From contig NZ_CP029043.1 of the NCBI RefSeq assembly GCF_003074055.1, forward strand, positions 310,001 through 374,000: DNA of 64,000 nt. The letters are read 5' to 3'. Below are positions 55,130 through 63,647 of the stretch, one piece after another. The notes under the pieces were generated by a model. That model saw only the letters and a program-made list of their open reading frames with translations. It searched no databases and was not told the DNA's origin. Within the stretch, counting starts at the first letter, position 1. Each line of letters begins with the position of its first letter. Made by a program: the position numbers and the translations under genes. Source of the DNA: Streptomyces nigra (lineage in GTDB: Bacteria; Actinomycetota; Actinomycetes; Streptomycetales; Streptomycetaceae).

Positions 55130-55921
55130 TTACTTCAGGGTGACGGCGTCACCCTTCGAGACGACCCGCGCCGTGGTGGTCGTACCGGGGAAGAAGTAGC
55201 GCCAGCTGCCCGCCGCGGTCACGGTGACCTTGGTGCTCAGGTTGCCGGAGCCGTCCGTCTTCACCGTCTTCACGGTGCTGTAGTGCTCGGCGCCGGCCTT
55301 CCGGTACTGCAGCTTCACGGTCTGCCCGGTGAAACCGTGGTACTTGAGGTCCTCCCAGTTCGCACGGGACAGCTTGCCCTTGACCGTGAGGGAGGCGCCC
55401 TTGGCCACCGGCTCGGGCGTGGCGTCGGTGGTGAGCCTGGACGCCCGCTTCATCTTGAACTCGGCGATGTCGTCGGAGATCCAGTAGTCACCGTCGTTGG
55501 CCTTGACGGTGGCGTTGACCTGCCAGAGCCCGGCGATGGTGTTGATGTCGCCGGGCACGCTGTCCGGGAGCCACCCCGGGGCGACCGTCATGGTGGCCGT
55601 GCACACCGACGTGGTGGAGCTCTTCTTCTCGCACCGGGTGCCCGTCCAGTCGCTGAAACCCCAGCCCTTGGACTTGCTGAAGACGCTGACGCGGGTCAGG
55701 CCCTTCGCCCCCGAGTTGTCCCGGATCGTGATGGCGATCGGGTACGTGACCCGTGCCGTCGTACCGATGATGACGTTGTTGCCGTTGTTCACGACGGTCT
55801 TGGTGACCCGTACGTCCCCGCGGCCCTCGGCCTGCGCCGCGGTCGCGCACAACAGCGTCAACGCCGCCGCACCCGCCATGACACCGAGCCCTGCGGCCCG
55901 TCCGGCCGTTCTGCCTCGCAT
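55130..55921 (-). CDS. Secreted Ig-like-fold hypothetical protein
   Basis: A 263-residue exported protein. The signal peptide (AAGLGVMAGAAALTLLCATA, then AQAEG) is followed by beta-rich segments: VRVTKTVVNNGNNVIIGTTARVTYPIAITIRDNSG, one disulfide candidate pair (TGTRCEKKSSTTSVCTATM), and a C-terminal Ig-like module ASLTVKGKLSRANWEDLKYHGFTGQTVKLQYRKAGAEHYSTVKTVKTDGSGNLSTKVTVTAAGSWRYFF. That module is frequent in Streptomyces secreted proteins of unknown role. It stands alone, ahead of the MBL operon. Confidence 0.85.
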   Translation of the reverse strand: MRGRTAGRAAGLGVMAGAAALTLLCATAAQAEGRGDVRVTKTVVNNGNNVIIGTTARVTYPIAITIRDNSGAKGLTRVSVFSKSKGWGFSDWTGTRCEKKSSTTSVCTATMTVAPGWLPDSVPGDINTIAGLWQVNATVKANDGDYWISDDIAEFKMKRASRLTTDATPEPVAKGASLTVKGKLSRANWEDLKYHGFTGQTVKLQYRKAGAEHYSTVKTVKTDGSGNLSTKVTVTAAGSWRYFFPGTTTTARVVSKGDAVTLK

Positions 55922-55997
55922 GATCCCTCCCCTGTGTCGGAGGGGTGAGGCTATACGGCCAACAGGGCCGTCCCCTCGAGAGGGTGGGGCTTTCCCG

Positions 55998-56843
55998 CTA
56001 CGCGTACAGCGCGACGGCTCCGCCCCACAGCGCGCCGGGGTTCAGGCGGTCGGGGAAGCGTTCCAGCATGGCGTTGAAGAAGCTCAGCGCGTCGTCGTTG
56101 CGGTCGAGGAGTTCGTCGACGGTGTCGAGGTAGAGGCGGGTCTCGGCGAGGGCGCGGGTGGCGTCGTCGTCGAGGGCCTTGTTCTTGTGACCGGTGACGA
56201 TCCGGCGCGGCCGGAGCCCTTCGACCGTGTCGATGGCCTTGCGCCAGGCGTCGCGGCCGCCGTTCTTGGACTCGGCCAGGTACTGGTGCACGCCGTTGTA
56301 GACGACGTCGCCCGCCACGACGAGGTCGAGATCGGGGACGTGCAGGACGCTGGTCTCGTCGGTGTCACTGTGACCGACCTCGACGATGACCAGTTCGTGG
56401 CCCTCGAGGGAGAACCGGTTGTCCGGCACGGTGACGGCGGTGACGGGCGCGTCGGGGATCTGCCCGGGGAACAGCCGGTCCCAGAACTGCGGACGGATGG
56501 AGACGTTGCGCCGCATCTCCTTGATCGTGCCCTCCGAGGCCACGACCTCGGCGCCGAAGCGTTCCGCCAGGATCCCGGCGGTGAACCAGTGATCACCGTG
56601 ACCATGGGTCGCGAAGATGTGCGTCAGGTTCTTGCCGGTGGATTCGACCCAGTCCCCGACCGCCTCGGCCTGCTCCGAGGTCAGTGGCGGGTCGACGAGG
56701 ACGGCGTCCCGCTCCCCGTGGACGAGGGTGATGGACAGGGGCGAGAACATCCTCCGGTCCCCGTTGGGGACGAGATCGGTGACGTTCTGCGCGATCGGGT
56801 CGGCGACGAAGACGTCGTAGGCGAGGGGGGTGCTGCTGGTCAT
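55998..56843 (-). CDS. MBL-fold metallo-hydrolase
   Basis: A 281-residue MBL hydrolase and paralogue of the one at 43003: HxHxDH in FATHGHGDHWFTAGILAERFG, VEVGHSDTDETSVLHVPDLDLVVAGDVVYNGVHQYL and IVTGHKNKALDDDA. It ends with the shared MLERFPDRLNPGALWGGA-type tail. It is 8 bases downstream of the HxlR gene on the same strand, so both form an operon controlled by HxlR. The substrate is unknown; lactones or thioesters are common for the fold. Confidence 0.93.
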   Translation of the reverse strand: MTSSTPLAYDVFVADPIAQNVTDLVPNGDRRMFSPLSITLVHGERDAVLVDPPLTSEQAEAVGDWVESTGKNLTHIFATHGHGDHWFTAGILAERFGAEVVASEGTIKEMRRNVSIRPQFWDRLFPGQIPDAPVTAVTVPDNRFSLEGHELVIVEVGHSDTDETSVLHVPDLDLVVAGDVVYNGVHQYLAESKNGGRDAWRKAIDTVEGLRPRRIVTGHKNKALDDDATRALAETRLYLDTVDELLDRNDDALSFFNAMLERFPDRLNPGALWGGAVALYA

Positions 56844-56851
56844 GGCTGTTC

Positions 56852-57367
56852 CTAACTGGTGTGGCCGGCGCCGCGGGCTCGGCCGGCGGACCGGCCGGCA
56901 GCGGCGGCGAGGGCGGCGTGGTACGCCGGGCCCCGGATGATCGTGACGGCGCCCTGGTCGACCAACTCGCCCCGCTCGTCACGGAATTCGAGATGCACCG
57001 GGCGTTCGTCGGCGGCGGCGTAGACGACCCCTTGGCCCGTCTCCTGCGGCCGGTGGCGGTCGCCCCAGGCGCTGAGGGCGGCGAGCACCGGCAGCACATC
57101 GCGGCCGGCCTCCGTGAGGACGTACTCCTCACGGCTGCGCTCTCCCTCTTCCTGATACGTCACGCGCTCCATGAGGCCGGCGTCCACGAGATCGTTCAGA
57201 CGCTGGCCGAGGGTGGCGTTCGGGATGCCGATGCGCTGGAACTCCGCGAACCGGGTGCGCCCGAGGAAGGCCTCGCGCAGCAGCAGAAGATTCCACTTCT
57301 GCCCCAGGACGGCGAGCGTGCGGGCGATCGAGCAGTGCCGGTTCGCGGGGAGTGACATGGCATCCAT
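56852..57367 (-). CDS. HxlR family transcriptional regulator
   Basis: A 171-residue winged-helix regulator: RHCSIARTLAVLGQKWNLLLLREAFLGRTRFAEFQRIGIPNATLGQRLNDLVDAGLMERVTYQEEGERSREEYVLTEAGRDVLPVL. Cys in RHCSIA is the residue that senses electrophiles in HypR/QorR-type relatives. An added C-terminal zinc-ribbon-like or basic segment completes it. The start is one of two ATG codons (57367 or 57358). The MBL gene follows after 8 bases and is the probable target together with the regulator's own promoter. Confidence 0.92.
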   Translation of the reverse strand: MDAMSLPANRHCSIARTLAVLGQKWNLLLLREAFLGRTRFAEFQRIGIPNATLGQRLNDLVDAGLMERVTYQEEGERSREEYVLTEAGRDVLPVLAALSAWGDRHRPQETGQGVVYAAADERPVHLEFRDERGELVDQGAVTIIRGPAYHAALAAAAGRSAGRARGAGHTS

Positions 57368-57466
57368 GACTCCAGAATACGCAGACTCTGGAAAATGAAC
57401 ACAGCATCTGGCATCAATTTTTGTATTCAGGGTCACATCTCGCGCACCCCCGGCTCCCGCCGCAGG

Positions 57467-58189
57467 TCAGAGGCGTGTCATCACCTGGACCGGGACCTCG
57501 TACGGCCGCAAGGTCATCCGCTCCCCGACCCCGTCCCAGCGCGCGATCATGGCGAACGGGAAGCGGTCCAGTTCCAGGCAGAGGGGGCCGTCGTCCGGGT
57601 GGACGCCCGCGCGGACGCCCGTCGCCAGCTCCTCGGCCGCGCGGGACTCGACGGCGCGACGGAGATACGGGGCCGCCTGCTCGGCCGCTCCGGCGTTCGT
57701 GCCCTCCGTGGCACGCAGGGCGATGTACTGGGCACACGCGAGGTCCTCCTCGGCCTTGCCGTCCTCCCCGGTGACCACGAACGTGACCGCGTCGTGAGCG
57801 GCGCGTGTGCTCAGGACCCGGGCCGTGGCCTCCGCCACCACGAAGGAGGCACAGAGCACCAGGGACGCGTCCTTCACTGCGAGGGCGCCGACCGTGCCGG
57901 CCGTGGTCTTCTGTACGACCGTTCTCCCGCTCAGGTCCATCGACCGCAGCATGCCGGGTGAGTTGACCGTGTCGAACCCCGGCGCCGGTGGGCCGTCCTT
58001 GATCGCCACCCAGTCCGGATGGCGTTCCTTGAGTGCCCGGGCCTCGTCCAGCGACTCGGCGAGGACGATCCTCTCCGCTCCCCGTGCGAACGCCCAGGCG
58101 GCCACCGTGAAGGCGCGCATGACGTCCACCACGACCGCCACGGAGGGGACTTCGGTCAGTTCGGAAATGCCGAGGAAACGGGTGTCCAT
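57467..58189 (-). CDS. 2-phosphosulfolactate phosphatase family protein (ComB-like)
   Basis: A 240-residue ComB-type protein: [44 protein letters not shown], then [35 protein letters not shown] and [17 protein letters not shown]. In coenzyme M biosynthesis ComB dephosphorylates 2-phosphosulfolactate; in Streptomyces, which lack that pathway, the role is unknown. The start ATG 58189 has AAGGA directly abutting it, so the GTG at 58216 may be the real one. It is divergent from the split DUF2785 gene. Confidence 0.85.
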   Translation of the reverse strand: MDTRFLGISELTEVPSVAVVVDVMRAFTVAAWAFARGAERIVLAESLDEARALKERHPDWVAIKDGPPAPGFDTVNSPGMLRSMDLSGRTVVQKTTAGTVGALAVKDASLVLCASFVVAEATARVLSTRAAHDAVTFVVTGEDGKAEEDLACAQYIALRATEGTNAGAAEQAAPYLRRAVESRAAEELATGVRAGVHPDDGPLCLELDRFPFAMIARWDGVGERMTLRPYEVPVQVMTRL

Positions 58190-58268
58190 TCCTTCATGGT
58201 CATGGATGAGCACGGTGCGTGGCCTGCCATTTACGGTCGCGGGAGCGGGTGAACGGCAGTCATCGGCC

Positions 58269-58446
58269 GTGTGCAAGCCTGACGGCCATGACTGCTGCCC
58301 TCACCGCCTGGCCGAGCTCGCGGCCGGCGGGTTCCCGTATCCCGATCACATCCCCGCCCGCCAGCTCATCGACGAGCTGGCGGTGGCGCTGGTATCGCGC
58401 GATCCCGGGGTCCGTGATGACGGGGCCTATACCGCGGCCGCCCATT
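58269..58446 (+). pseudogene. 5' half of a DUF2785 gene interrupted by a transposon
   Basis: The frame reads HRLAELAAGGFPYPDHIPARQLIDELAVALVSRDPGVRDDGAYTAAAH and then TGA, where T is host DNA and GA is the first two bases of the element. Joining it to 63648 across one copy of ATT gives a continuous AAHWIREGRLDGVLEGLGD. The GTG at 58269 is the best start. DUF2785 proteins are helical and uncharacterised. Confidence 0.85.
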
Positions 58447-58622
58447 GAGCGGTGTGCATCGTGAAGTCGCAGGTCACGGGTCTGGTGTGAATGTCGAGTT
58501 GGGTACTCCTGCCGGTCGGCGGCCGATGACCACGGCGTAGATCATCGGTCAGGTCCGGCTCCGCCGGGTTGCCGGGTTCGCCTGCGCCCACGACCAGCCC
58601 CCGCCTACGATCCGTCAGCAGG
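58447..58622. repeat. Conserved left end of the ISL2-type element
   Basis: These 176 bases recur, in opposite orientation, at 48165-48337. The similarity stops at GTCAGCAGG, which marks where native IS sequence ends and cargo begins. The following bases to 58888 hold the cargo promoter region; no gene was recognised there. Confidence 0.75.
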
Positions 58623-58888
58623 ATCCGGCATCTCCCCGCAAGTCCCGCCGGCTGCCCCGCCCCGAACCGTGGAGAGGATCGGCTGCAGCGGGGGCGCCTG
58701 CGGGCGGCACCTGGGAGAGTGGACCGAAGCCGATGTCTGACTCCGACTCCACAAAGCCCTGCCCCGCGTCACCCGCATCACGGAACCAGGGAGAACCCGT
58801 ATGTGTCTGATCCAGTGACGCGGCATCGGTACCAGTGCTAGATGTGCCCCAGAGCGGATCTGTGTTCTTGAGCAGGGAAGGACAAAGG

Positions 58889-59365
58889 ATGCTGTCCGAG
58901 ACAATGATCGCGATAGCTGCGGCAGGCGGCACGTCAGTGGTGCAAGCCGCCGGCACGGACGCGTGGACGGGGCTTCGCGAGCGGGTGGCCCAATGGTTCG
59001 GCCGGGGCAACCCTCAACGCGAGAACGCCGAACTGGAGCGCCTGGACCGGACGGCGTACGAACTGGAGACGGCCGAGCCGAGCACGACGGAACGTGTACG
59101 GATCCGACAGGAAGCGGCATGGCAGGCGCGTATCGAAGCCTTGCTGGAAGGCATGGATGACACCGAACGCGCCGAGGCCGCCGAGGAATTGCGCGCGCTG
59201 CTGCGCCAACAGGGTTCCCCAGGCGGTGTATCGGCTGGTCCGGGAGGGCTGGCTGTCGGCGGTGACGTCGGCATCCGTGCTGAAGGGGGCTCCGTTGCAG
59301 CGGGTGTCATCCACGGAGGAGCGCACATCGGCCACCCTCAGGTCCCGGATCCGTCGCAGGGCTGA
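58889..59365 (+). CDS. Small glycine-rich EGGSVA protein (transposon cargo)
   Basis: A 158-residue cytoplasmic protein. It starts MLSETMIAIAAAGGTSVVQAAGTDAWTGLRERVAQWFGRG, then a charged helical section (ENAELERLDRTAYELETAEPSTTERVRIRQEAAWQARIEALLEGMD) likely to form a coiled coil, and ends with a Gly-rich stretch containing AVGGDVGIRAEGGSVAAGVIHGGAHIG. Similar small genes in Streptomyces sit directly upstream of P-loop TPR proteins, as here. The ATG at 58889 has GGGAAGGACAAAGG in front; a GTG at 58835 is also in frame. The function is unknown; it may be a regulator or partner of the NTPase. Confidence 0.72.
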   Translation: MLSETMIAIAAAGGTSVVQAAGTDAWTGLRERVAQWFGRGNPQRENAELERLDRTAYELETAEPSTTERVRIRQEAAWQARIEALLEGMDDTERAEAAEELRALLRQQGSPGGVSAGPGGLAVGGDVGIRAEGGSVAAGVIHGGAHIGHPQVPDPSQG

Positions 59366-59487
59366 GCGGACCGGGGCAACAGCAGCCCACCACCACGGGA
59401 GCACCCGTCGCCACGCCGCACCCGGGAGGCGCGGTCACCCACGCCGAGGGCGGCAGCGTCGCCATCGGCAGAGCCGATCGCGTACAC

Positions 59488-62400
59488 GTGCACCTCTCCC
59501 GCACGCGCAGCGTCCCGCGGCTCGATCGTCCCCGGCCGGTCGAGGAGTGGAAGGCCGAGCAGCTCGGTGTCCACCCCGCCATCCATGGCACCGACGACCG
59601 TGACAACGAAGGGGTGTTCACGCTCCCGGAGTACCTCGCACGCGATCACGACCGGCGGCTCCGTCATCACCTGGACAAGGCCTCTGGCAGCGAGCAAGCG
59701 ATGCTCGTGATCGTGCGCGGGGCGTCCTGCGCAGGCAAGACCCGCACGGCTTTCGAGGCCGTCCGCGCATGCTTGCTGGGCTGGCAGTTGGTCTTCCCCA
59801 AGACCGCAAAGGGACTCCTCGCCCTGCTCAACACGGGAGCCCTCGGTAGGCGCACCGTTCTTTGGCTCAACGAAACCCAGAACTACCTGGCCGACCCGGA
59901 GGAGGGAGAGGAGATCGCCGCCGCGCTGCGCGGCATCCTGGAGGAGCCAGGCCCCCTCGTGGTCCTGGGGACGCTGTGGCCCGAGTACCACCGCAGCCTC
60001 ACCACCACCCCTCGTCCTGGCCGGGACGGAACGGACGCCCACCCCATTGCCAGGGCCCTGCTCGACCACGCCCTGCTCGTCGATGTCCCCGTCTCCTTCA
60101 CCACCGAGACGCTCAAGGACCCGCGTCTGAGCCGCGACCCCTCGCTGGCGGCAGCGCTCGCCACGAGCACCGACGGGAGGATCACTCAGACCCTCGCGGC
60201 CGGTCCGCAACTGGTCGACCATTATCAGCAGCCCACCGAACCCCACGGGCTCTACGGCCACGCCGTCATCACGGCGGCCATGGACGCCAGGCGCCTCGGT
60301 CACACCTCGCCCCTGCCGGCCGCACTCCTCGAAGCCGCCGCCCCCGCCTATCTGACCGCCGAGCAGCGCGCCGCCGCGCCCGACACCTGGTTCACCCACG
60401 CACTCGCGTACTCGCGGGAGAAGGTCAGGGGCATCACCGCGGCCCTGGAGCCCGTGGCCAACCCGGAAGGTATGGGCGCCCTTCCAGGCGTCTATCGCCT
60501 CAGCGACTACCTCGACCACCACGCCCGCACCGCCCGTCGTCGCACTACCCCGCCGGAGTTCTTCTGGAGAGCCGTCCGCGACCACGCAGGCAGCGCAGCG
60601 GACCTTGGCGCGCTCGGGGACTCGGCCCGTCTGCGAAGTCGCTTTCGCATTGCGGCCAGTCTGTACTCACGGGTGGCCGACGCCGGGGACACCAGGGCCC
60701 TGACCCAACTGGCGTGGCTTCGCATCGAGGCCGGGGATCTTGACGCGGCCGAAGCATTCGCCGTGCGTGCCGGCGACAGCGGAGACGCCCAGGCGCTCGC
60801 CCAACTCGCCCTGCTGCGCGAGAAAGCAGGGGAGACGCAGGCCGCGGAACGCCTGGCCCGGCGCGCCGCCGACACCGGCAACACCGAGGCTTTGATGAAG
60901 CTGGCGTGGCTGCGGGGGAAGGCCGGTGACAGCGAGGGCAAGGAGCGTCTGTGTCTGTGGGCCGCCGAGGCCGGGGACACCAAGGTTCTGACGACACTGG
61001 CGGACTTGCGCACGCAAGCCGGCGACCTCAACGCCGCGGAAGCCTTCGCGCTACGGGCCGTGGAAGCCGGAGTTCGCGGTGCTCGGACGGATCTGGCGAA
61101 CGTGGCCGAGCGCCGTCTGAAGGCGGGGGACACCCAGGGGGCAGAGCGGCTGTATCTGCGGGCTGCCGAAGACGAGAACTACCAGGCTCTGACCGGCTTG
61201 GCACAGCTACGTGAGCAGGCCGGTGACTTCGACGAGGCGGCAACGCTCACCCTGCGGGCGGCGAAGGCCATGCATTACGTGCCGGTCCTGACGCCGTTGG
61301 CGGAGCGGTGTGAACAGGCCGGGGACACCCGCAGCGCGGCACGGGTGTATCTGCGGGCCATTGACGCCGGAGATTACATGGCCTTCGTGCACTTGGTGCG
61401 GCGCTATCTGCAAGCCGGGGATGTCCAAGGCGCGGAACACTTGTACCAGCGGGCCATTGATGCCGGTGAAGCCCGGTCCCTGCGGGAGTTGGCGGAGCGA
61501 TACGAGGAGGATGGAGACGTCCGAGGCGCGCAGCTGCTCTATCTGCGGGCCGCCGACGCTGGAGAGACCTGGTCCCTGGTGCACTTGGCGAAGTTGCACG
61601 AGAGGACCGGGGACCCCGCTGTCGCGGAGGCATTCGCCGTGCAAGCCGCTGAGAAACGAAACCCCATGGCCCTGCTGCATCTGGCGGAACATCGCGGGAA
61701 AGCGGGAGACGTGGATGAAGCGGTACGGCTGTTTCGGTTGTGTCTGCCCGTCGTCGACGCCGGAGACCACCAAGTCCTACGAGAACTCTCGGAGCTGACG
61801 GAGTTCTGCGAGGAGGCCGGGGACGCTCACGGTGCGGAACGCCTGAACCTCCTGGCCGTCGAGGCCGGAGACCCCAATGCCTTGACCACCCTGGCGCGGC
61901 GACGCGCGCAGGCCGGGGACCTCTCCGGGGCGGAAGAATTCGCTCTGCGAGCCGCCGAGAACGGTAACCCCAATGCCCTGACGGAATTGGCGGAGCGACA
62001 CGAGCGGCACGGCGACCCCCGACAAGCGGAACGGCTGTACCTGCGAGCCGTCGACGCCGGAGGCCGCGAGGCCCTGGCCTGGCTGGCACACCGATGCGAG
62101 CGATCGGGGCAGACGGACAAGGCGGATCGCATCGCCCTGGACATCGCCAGATCCGGAGCCTCCCGGCCCTTGGCCAAGGAACTGGTGGCGCTCCGGGAGC
62201 AGGCCGGGGACGCGGAGGGTGCGGAACGACTCGCACTGCAGGCCGCCCAGGCCGGAGACAACCGGGCACTGAGATGGCTCACGCACGGACGAGAGCAGGC
62301 CGGGCACGCCAAGCGCGCGGAAGGATTCGCGCTGCGGGCCGCCGAAGCCGGCCAGCATCAGGCCCTGACGCGACTGGCGAGGCTCCGTATCCAAGCCGGT

Positions 62401-62571
62401 GACGCGGACGGCGCCGAACGGCTGTATCTGCAGTCCGCCGACGCCGGAAACCCCCTCGCCCTGACGTGGCTGGTGGAACTTCGCGCACAGACGGGGGACA
62501 CGGAAGGATCCGAGCACATAAGGAAGTTCGGGCTGGAGGCTGACGGTTCGGTAGCCCAGCCGTGGCAATAG
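59488..62571 (+). CDS. P-loop NTPase with ~19 TPR-like repeats (transposon cargo)
   Basis: A 1,027-residue protein. Residues ~15-60 (VEEWKAEQLGVHPAIHG) precede a P-loop domain with Walker A GASCAGKT (78-85) and a Walker B-like strand TVLWLNETQNYL (123-134). A helical STAND-type extension runs to ~390. From ~399 to ~1015 are about 19 repeats of 32 residues with consensus AGD-ALT-LA-LR-QAGD-AEAERLALRAAE, a TPR/Sel1-like solenoid. Such proteins may act as signal-sensing NTPases; no effector domain is visible. The GTG at 59488 is only the first available start: the same frame is open upstream and reads AEGGSVAIGRADRVHVH, so the true start or a fusion to the previous gene is unresolved. Confidence 0.85.
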   Translation: MHLSRTRSVPRLDRPRPVEEWKAEQLGVHPAIHGTDDRDNEGVFTLPEYLARDHDRRLRHHLDKASGSEQAMLVIVRGASCAGKTRTAFEAVRACLLGWQLVFPKTAKGLLALLNTGALGRRTVLWLNETQNYLADPEEGEEIAAALRGILEEPGPLVVLGTLWPEYHRSLTTTPRPGRDGTDAHPIARALLDHALLVDVPVSFTTETLKDPRLSRDPSLAAALATSTDGRITQTLAAGPQLVDHYQQPTEPHGLYGHAVITAAMDARRLGHTSPLPAALLEAAAPAYLTAEQRAAAPDTWFTHALAYSREKVRGITAALEPVANPEGMGALPGVYRLSDYLDHHARTARRRTTPPEFFWRAVRDHAGSAADLGALGDSARLRSRFRIAASLYSRVADAGDTRALTQLAWLRIEAGDLDAAEAFAVRAGDSGDAQALAQLALLREKAGETQAAERLARRAADTGNTEALMKLAWLRGKAGDSEGKERLCLWAAEAGDTKVLTTLADLRTQAGDLNAAEAFALRAVEAGVRGARTDLANVAERRLKAGDTQGAERLYLRAAEDENYQALTGLAQLREQAGDFDEAATLTLRAAKAMHYVPVLTPLAERCEQAGDTRSAARVYLRAIDAGDYMAFVHLVRRYLQAGDVQGAEHLYQRAIDAGEARSLRELAERYEEDGDVRGAQLLYLRAADAGETWSLVHLAKLHERTGDPAVAEAFAVQAAEKRNPMALLHLAEHRGKAGDVDEAVRLFRLCLPVVDAGDHQVLRELSELTEFCEEAGDAHGAERLNLLAVEAGDPNALTTLARRRAQAGDLSGAEEFALRAAENGNPNALTELAERHERHGDPRQAERLYLRAVDAGGREALAWLAHRCERSGQTDKADRIALDIARSGASRPLAKELVALREQAGDAEGAERLALQAAQAGDNRALRWLTHGREQAGHAKRAEGFALRAAEAGQHQALTRLARLRIQAGDADGAERLYLQSADAGNPLALTWLVELRAQTGDTEGSEHIRKFGLEADGSVAQPWQ

Positions 62572-62693
62572 GACTCTGGCACGGTCGCCGGTCGTGGCTG
62601 GCTGCACAAACGCCCTGACGGACGGTTCACCGCACGCCGGTAGTCACACCGGGACGGGGTGTCGGGGCGTAACCGGCGGGCCCCCGACGGCAG

Positions 62694-63545
62694 TTGACGT
62701 GTTTTGTGAAGAACAACACCAGCCCAGTCGAGGGCCCTGACGGCCTTGTCTACACCGCCCGCCTGCCGCTGTCGAGCGCCACCCTGAACTACCTCGCCAC
62801 CTTGATACGCGGCCACTTGAAGAAGATCGGTTCGCGGTGGCGGGCCCTGCCCGCGGGGAAGATCGCCGACATCGTGCTGGCGGTGCTGCGCTGTGACCAG
62901 CGGCCCGGCGATCTGGCCGACGGGAACGGAGTGCACCGCACCACCGTCACCCGGTGGGTGCGGGAGGTCGTCGGCCTGCTCGCCGCCCGCGCCCCGCGCC
63001 TGGACCGCGTGTTGAAGAAGATCGCCCGAAAGGCTGGCGGGGTGGTTCTGCTGGACGGCACCCTGATCCGCAGCCGGCGGCGCACCGGGACACAGAACCG
63101 GAAGAACTACTCCGGCAAGCATAAGTGTCATGGCCTGCTGGTGATCGCCCTCACCGACGACCGGGGCCGCCTGCTGTGGGCCTCGGCGGCCCGCCCCGGA
63201 CGATCCTCGGAGATCACCGCCTGCCGTCACGACCAGCTCACCGCGAAACTGCGGGCGGCCGGGCTCGGCGCCATCGCCGACCTGGGCTTCGTCGGCCTCG
63301 ACGACAGCGGCCCGGGCGCCGACCCGGCGGTGATCACGGACTACAAGGCCGCCCGCAACCGGCCCCTGACCCGAGGGCAGAAGCTGTCCAACAAGGCGCT
63401 GGCTGCCGTCCGGGCGCCGGTCGAACACGGCTTCGCCCACTTGAAGAACTGGCGGGTCCTCGGCAAGGTCCGCACCGACCCGAAGTGGGCGACCGCCCTG
63501 GTGAGGGCCCTGCTGGTCCTGACGAACCGCGAAGTCGCCCGCTGA
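62694..63545 (+). CDS. IS5-family transposase (ISL2 group)
   Basis: A 283-residue DDE transposase. The N-terminal HTH is AGKIADIVLAVLRCDQRPGD ... VHRTTVTRWVREVVGLLAAR. Catalytic residues are Asp in VVLLDGTLIRS, Asp in AIADLGFVGLDD and Glu in APVEHGFAHLKNWRVLGK. A TTG at 62694 or GTG at 62706 starts it. No frameshift or stop is seen, so it may be active. It lies 59 bases before the right inverted repeat begins. Its ANT target matches the observed ATT duplication. Confidence 0.93.
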   Translation: MTCFVKNNTSPVEGPDGLVYTARLPLSSATLNYLATLIRGHLKKIGSRWRALPAGKIADIVLAVLRCDQRPGDLADGNGVHRTTVTRWVREVVGLLAARAPRLDRVLKKIARKAGGVVLLDGTLIRSRRRTGTQNRKNYSGKHKCHGLLVIALTDDRGRLLWASAARPGRSSEITACRHDQLTAKLRAAGLGAIADLGFVGLDDSGPGADPAVITDYKAARNRPLTRGQKLSNKALAAVRAPVEHGFAHLKNWRVLGKVRTDPKWATALVRALLVLTNREVAR

Positions 63546-63647
63546 CCGACGATCTTCACCGAAGTCATCCGCCCGCGACCAGCACGAGCATCGAGAACCC
63601 CGCGCACATCAGACCCGTGACCTGCAACTTCACGATGCACACTGCTC

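Noticed and set aside
60680..62530. Regular ~96-base periodicity that might suggest a repeat array or CRISPR.
   Set aside because: The period equals 32 codons, keeps the reading frame and varies at silent positions, so it is the TPR-like protein repeat; there are no identical repeats with unique spacers.
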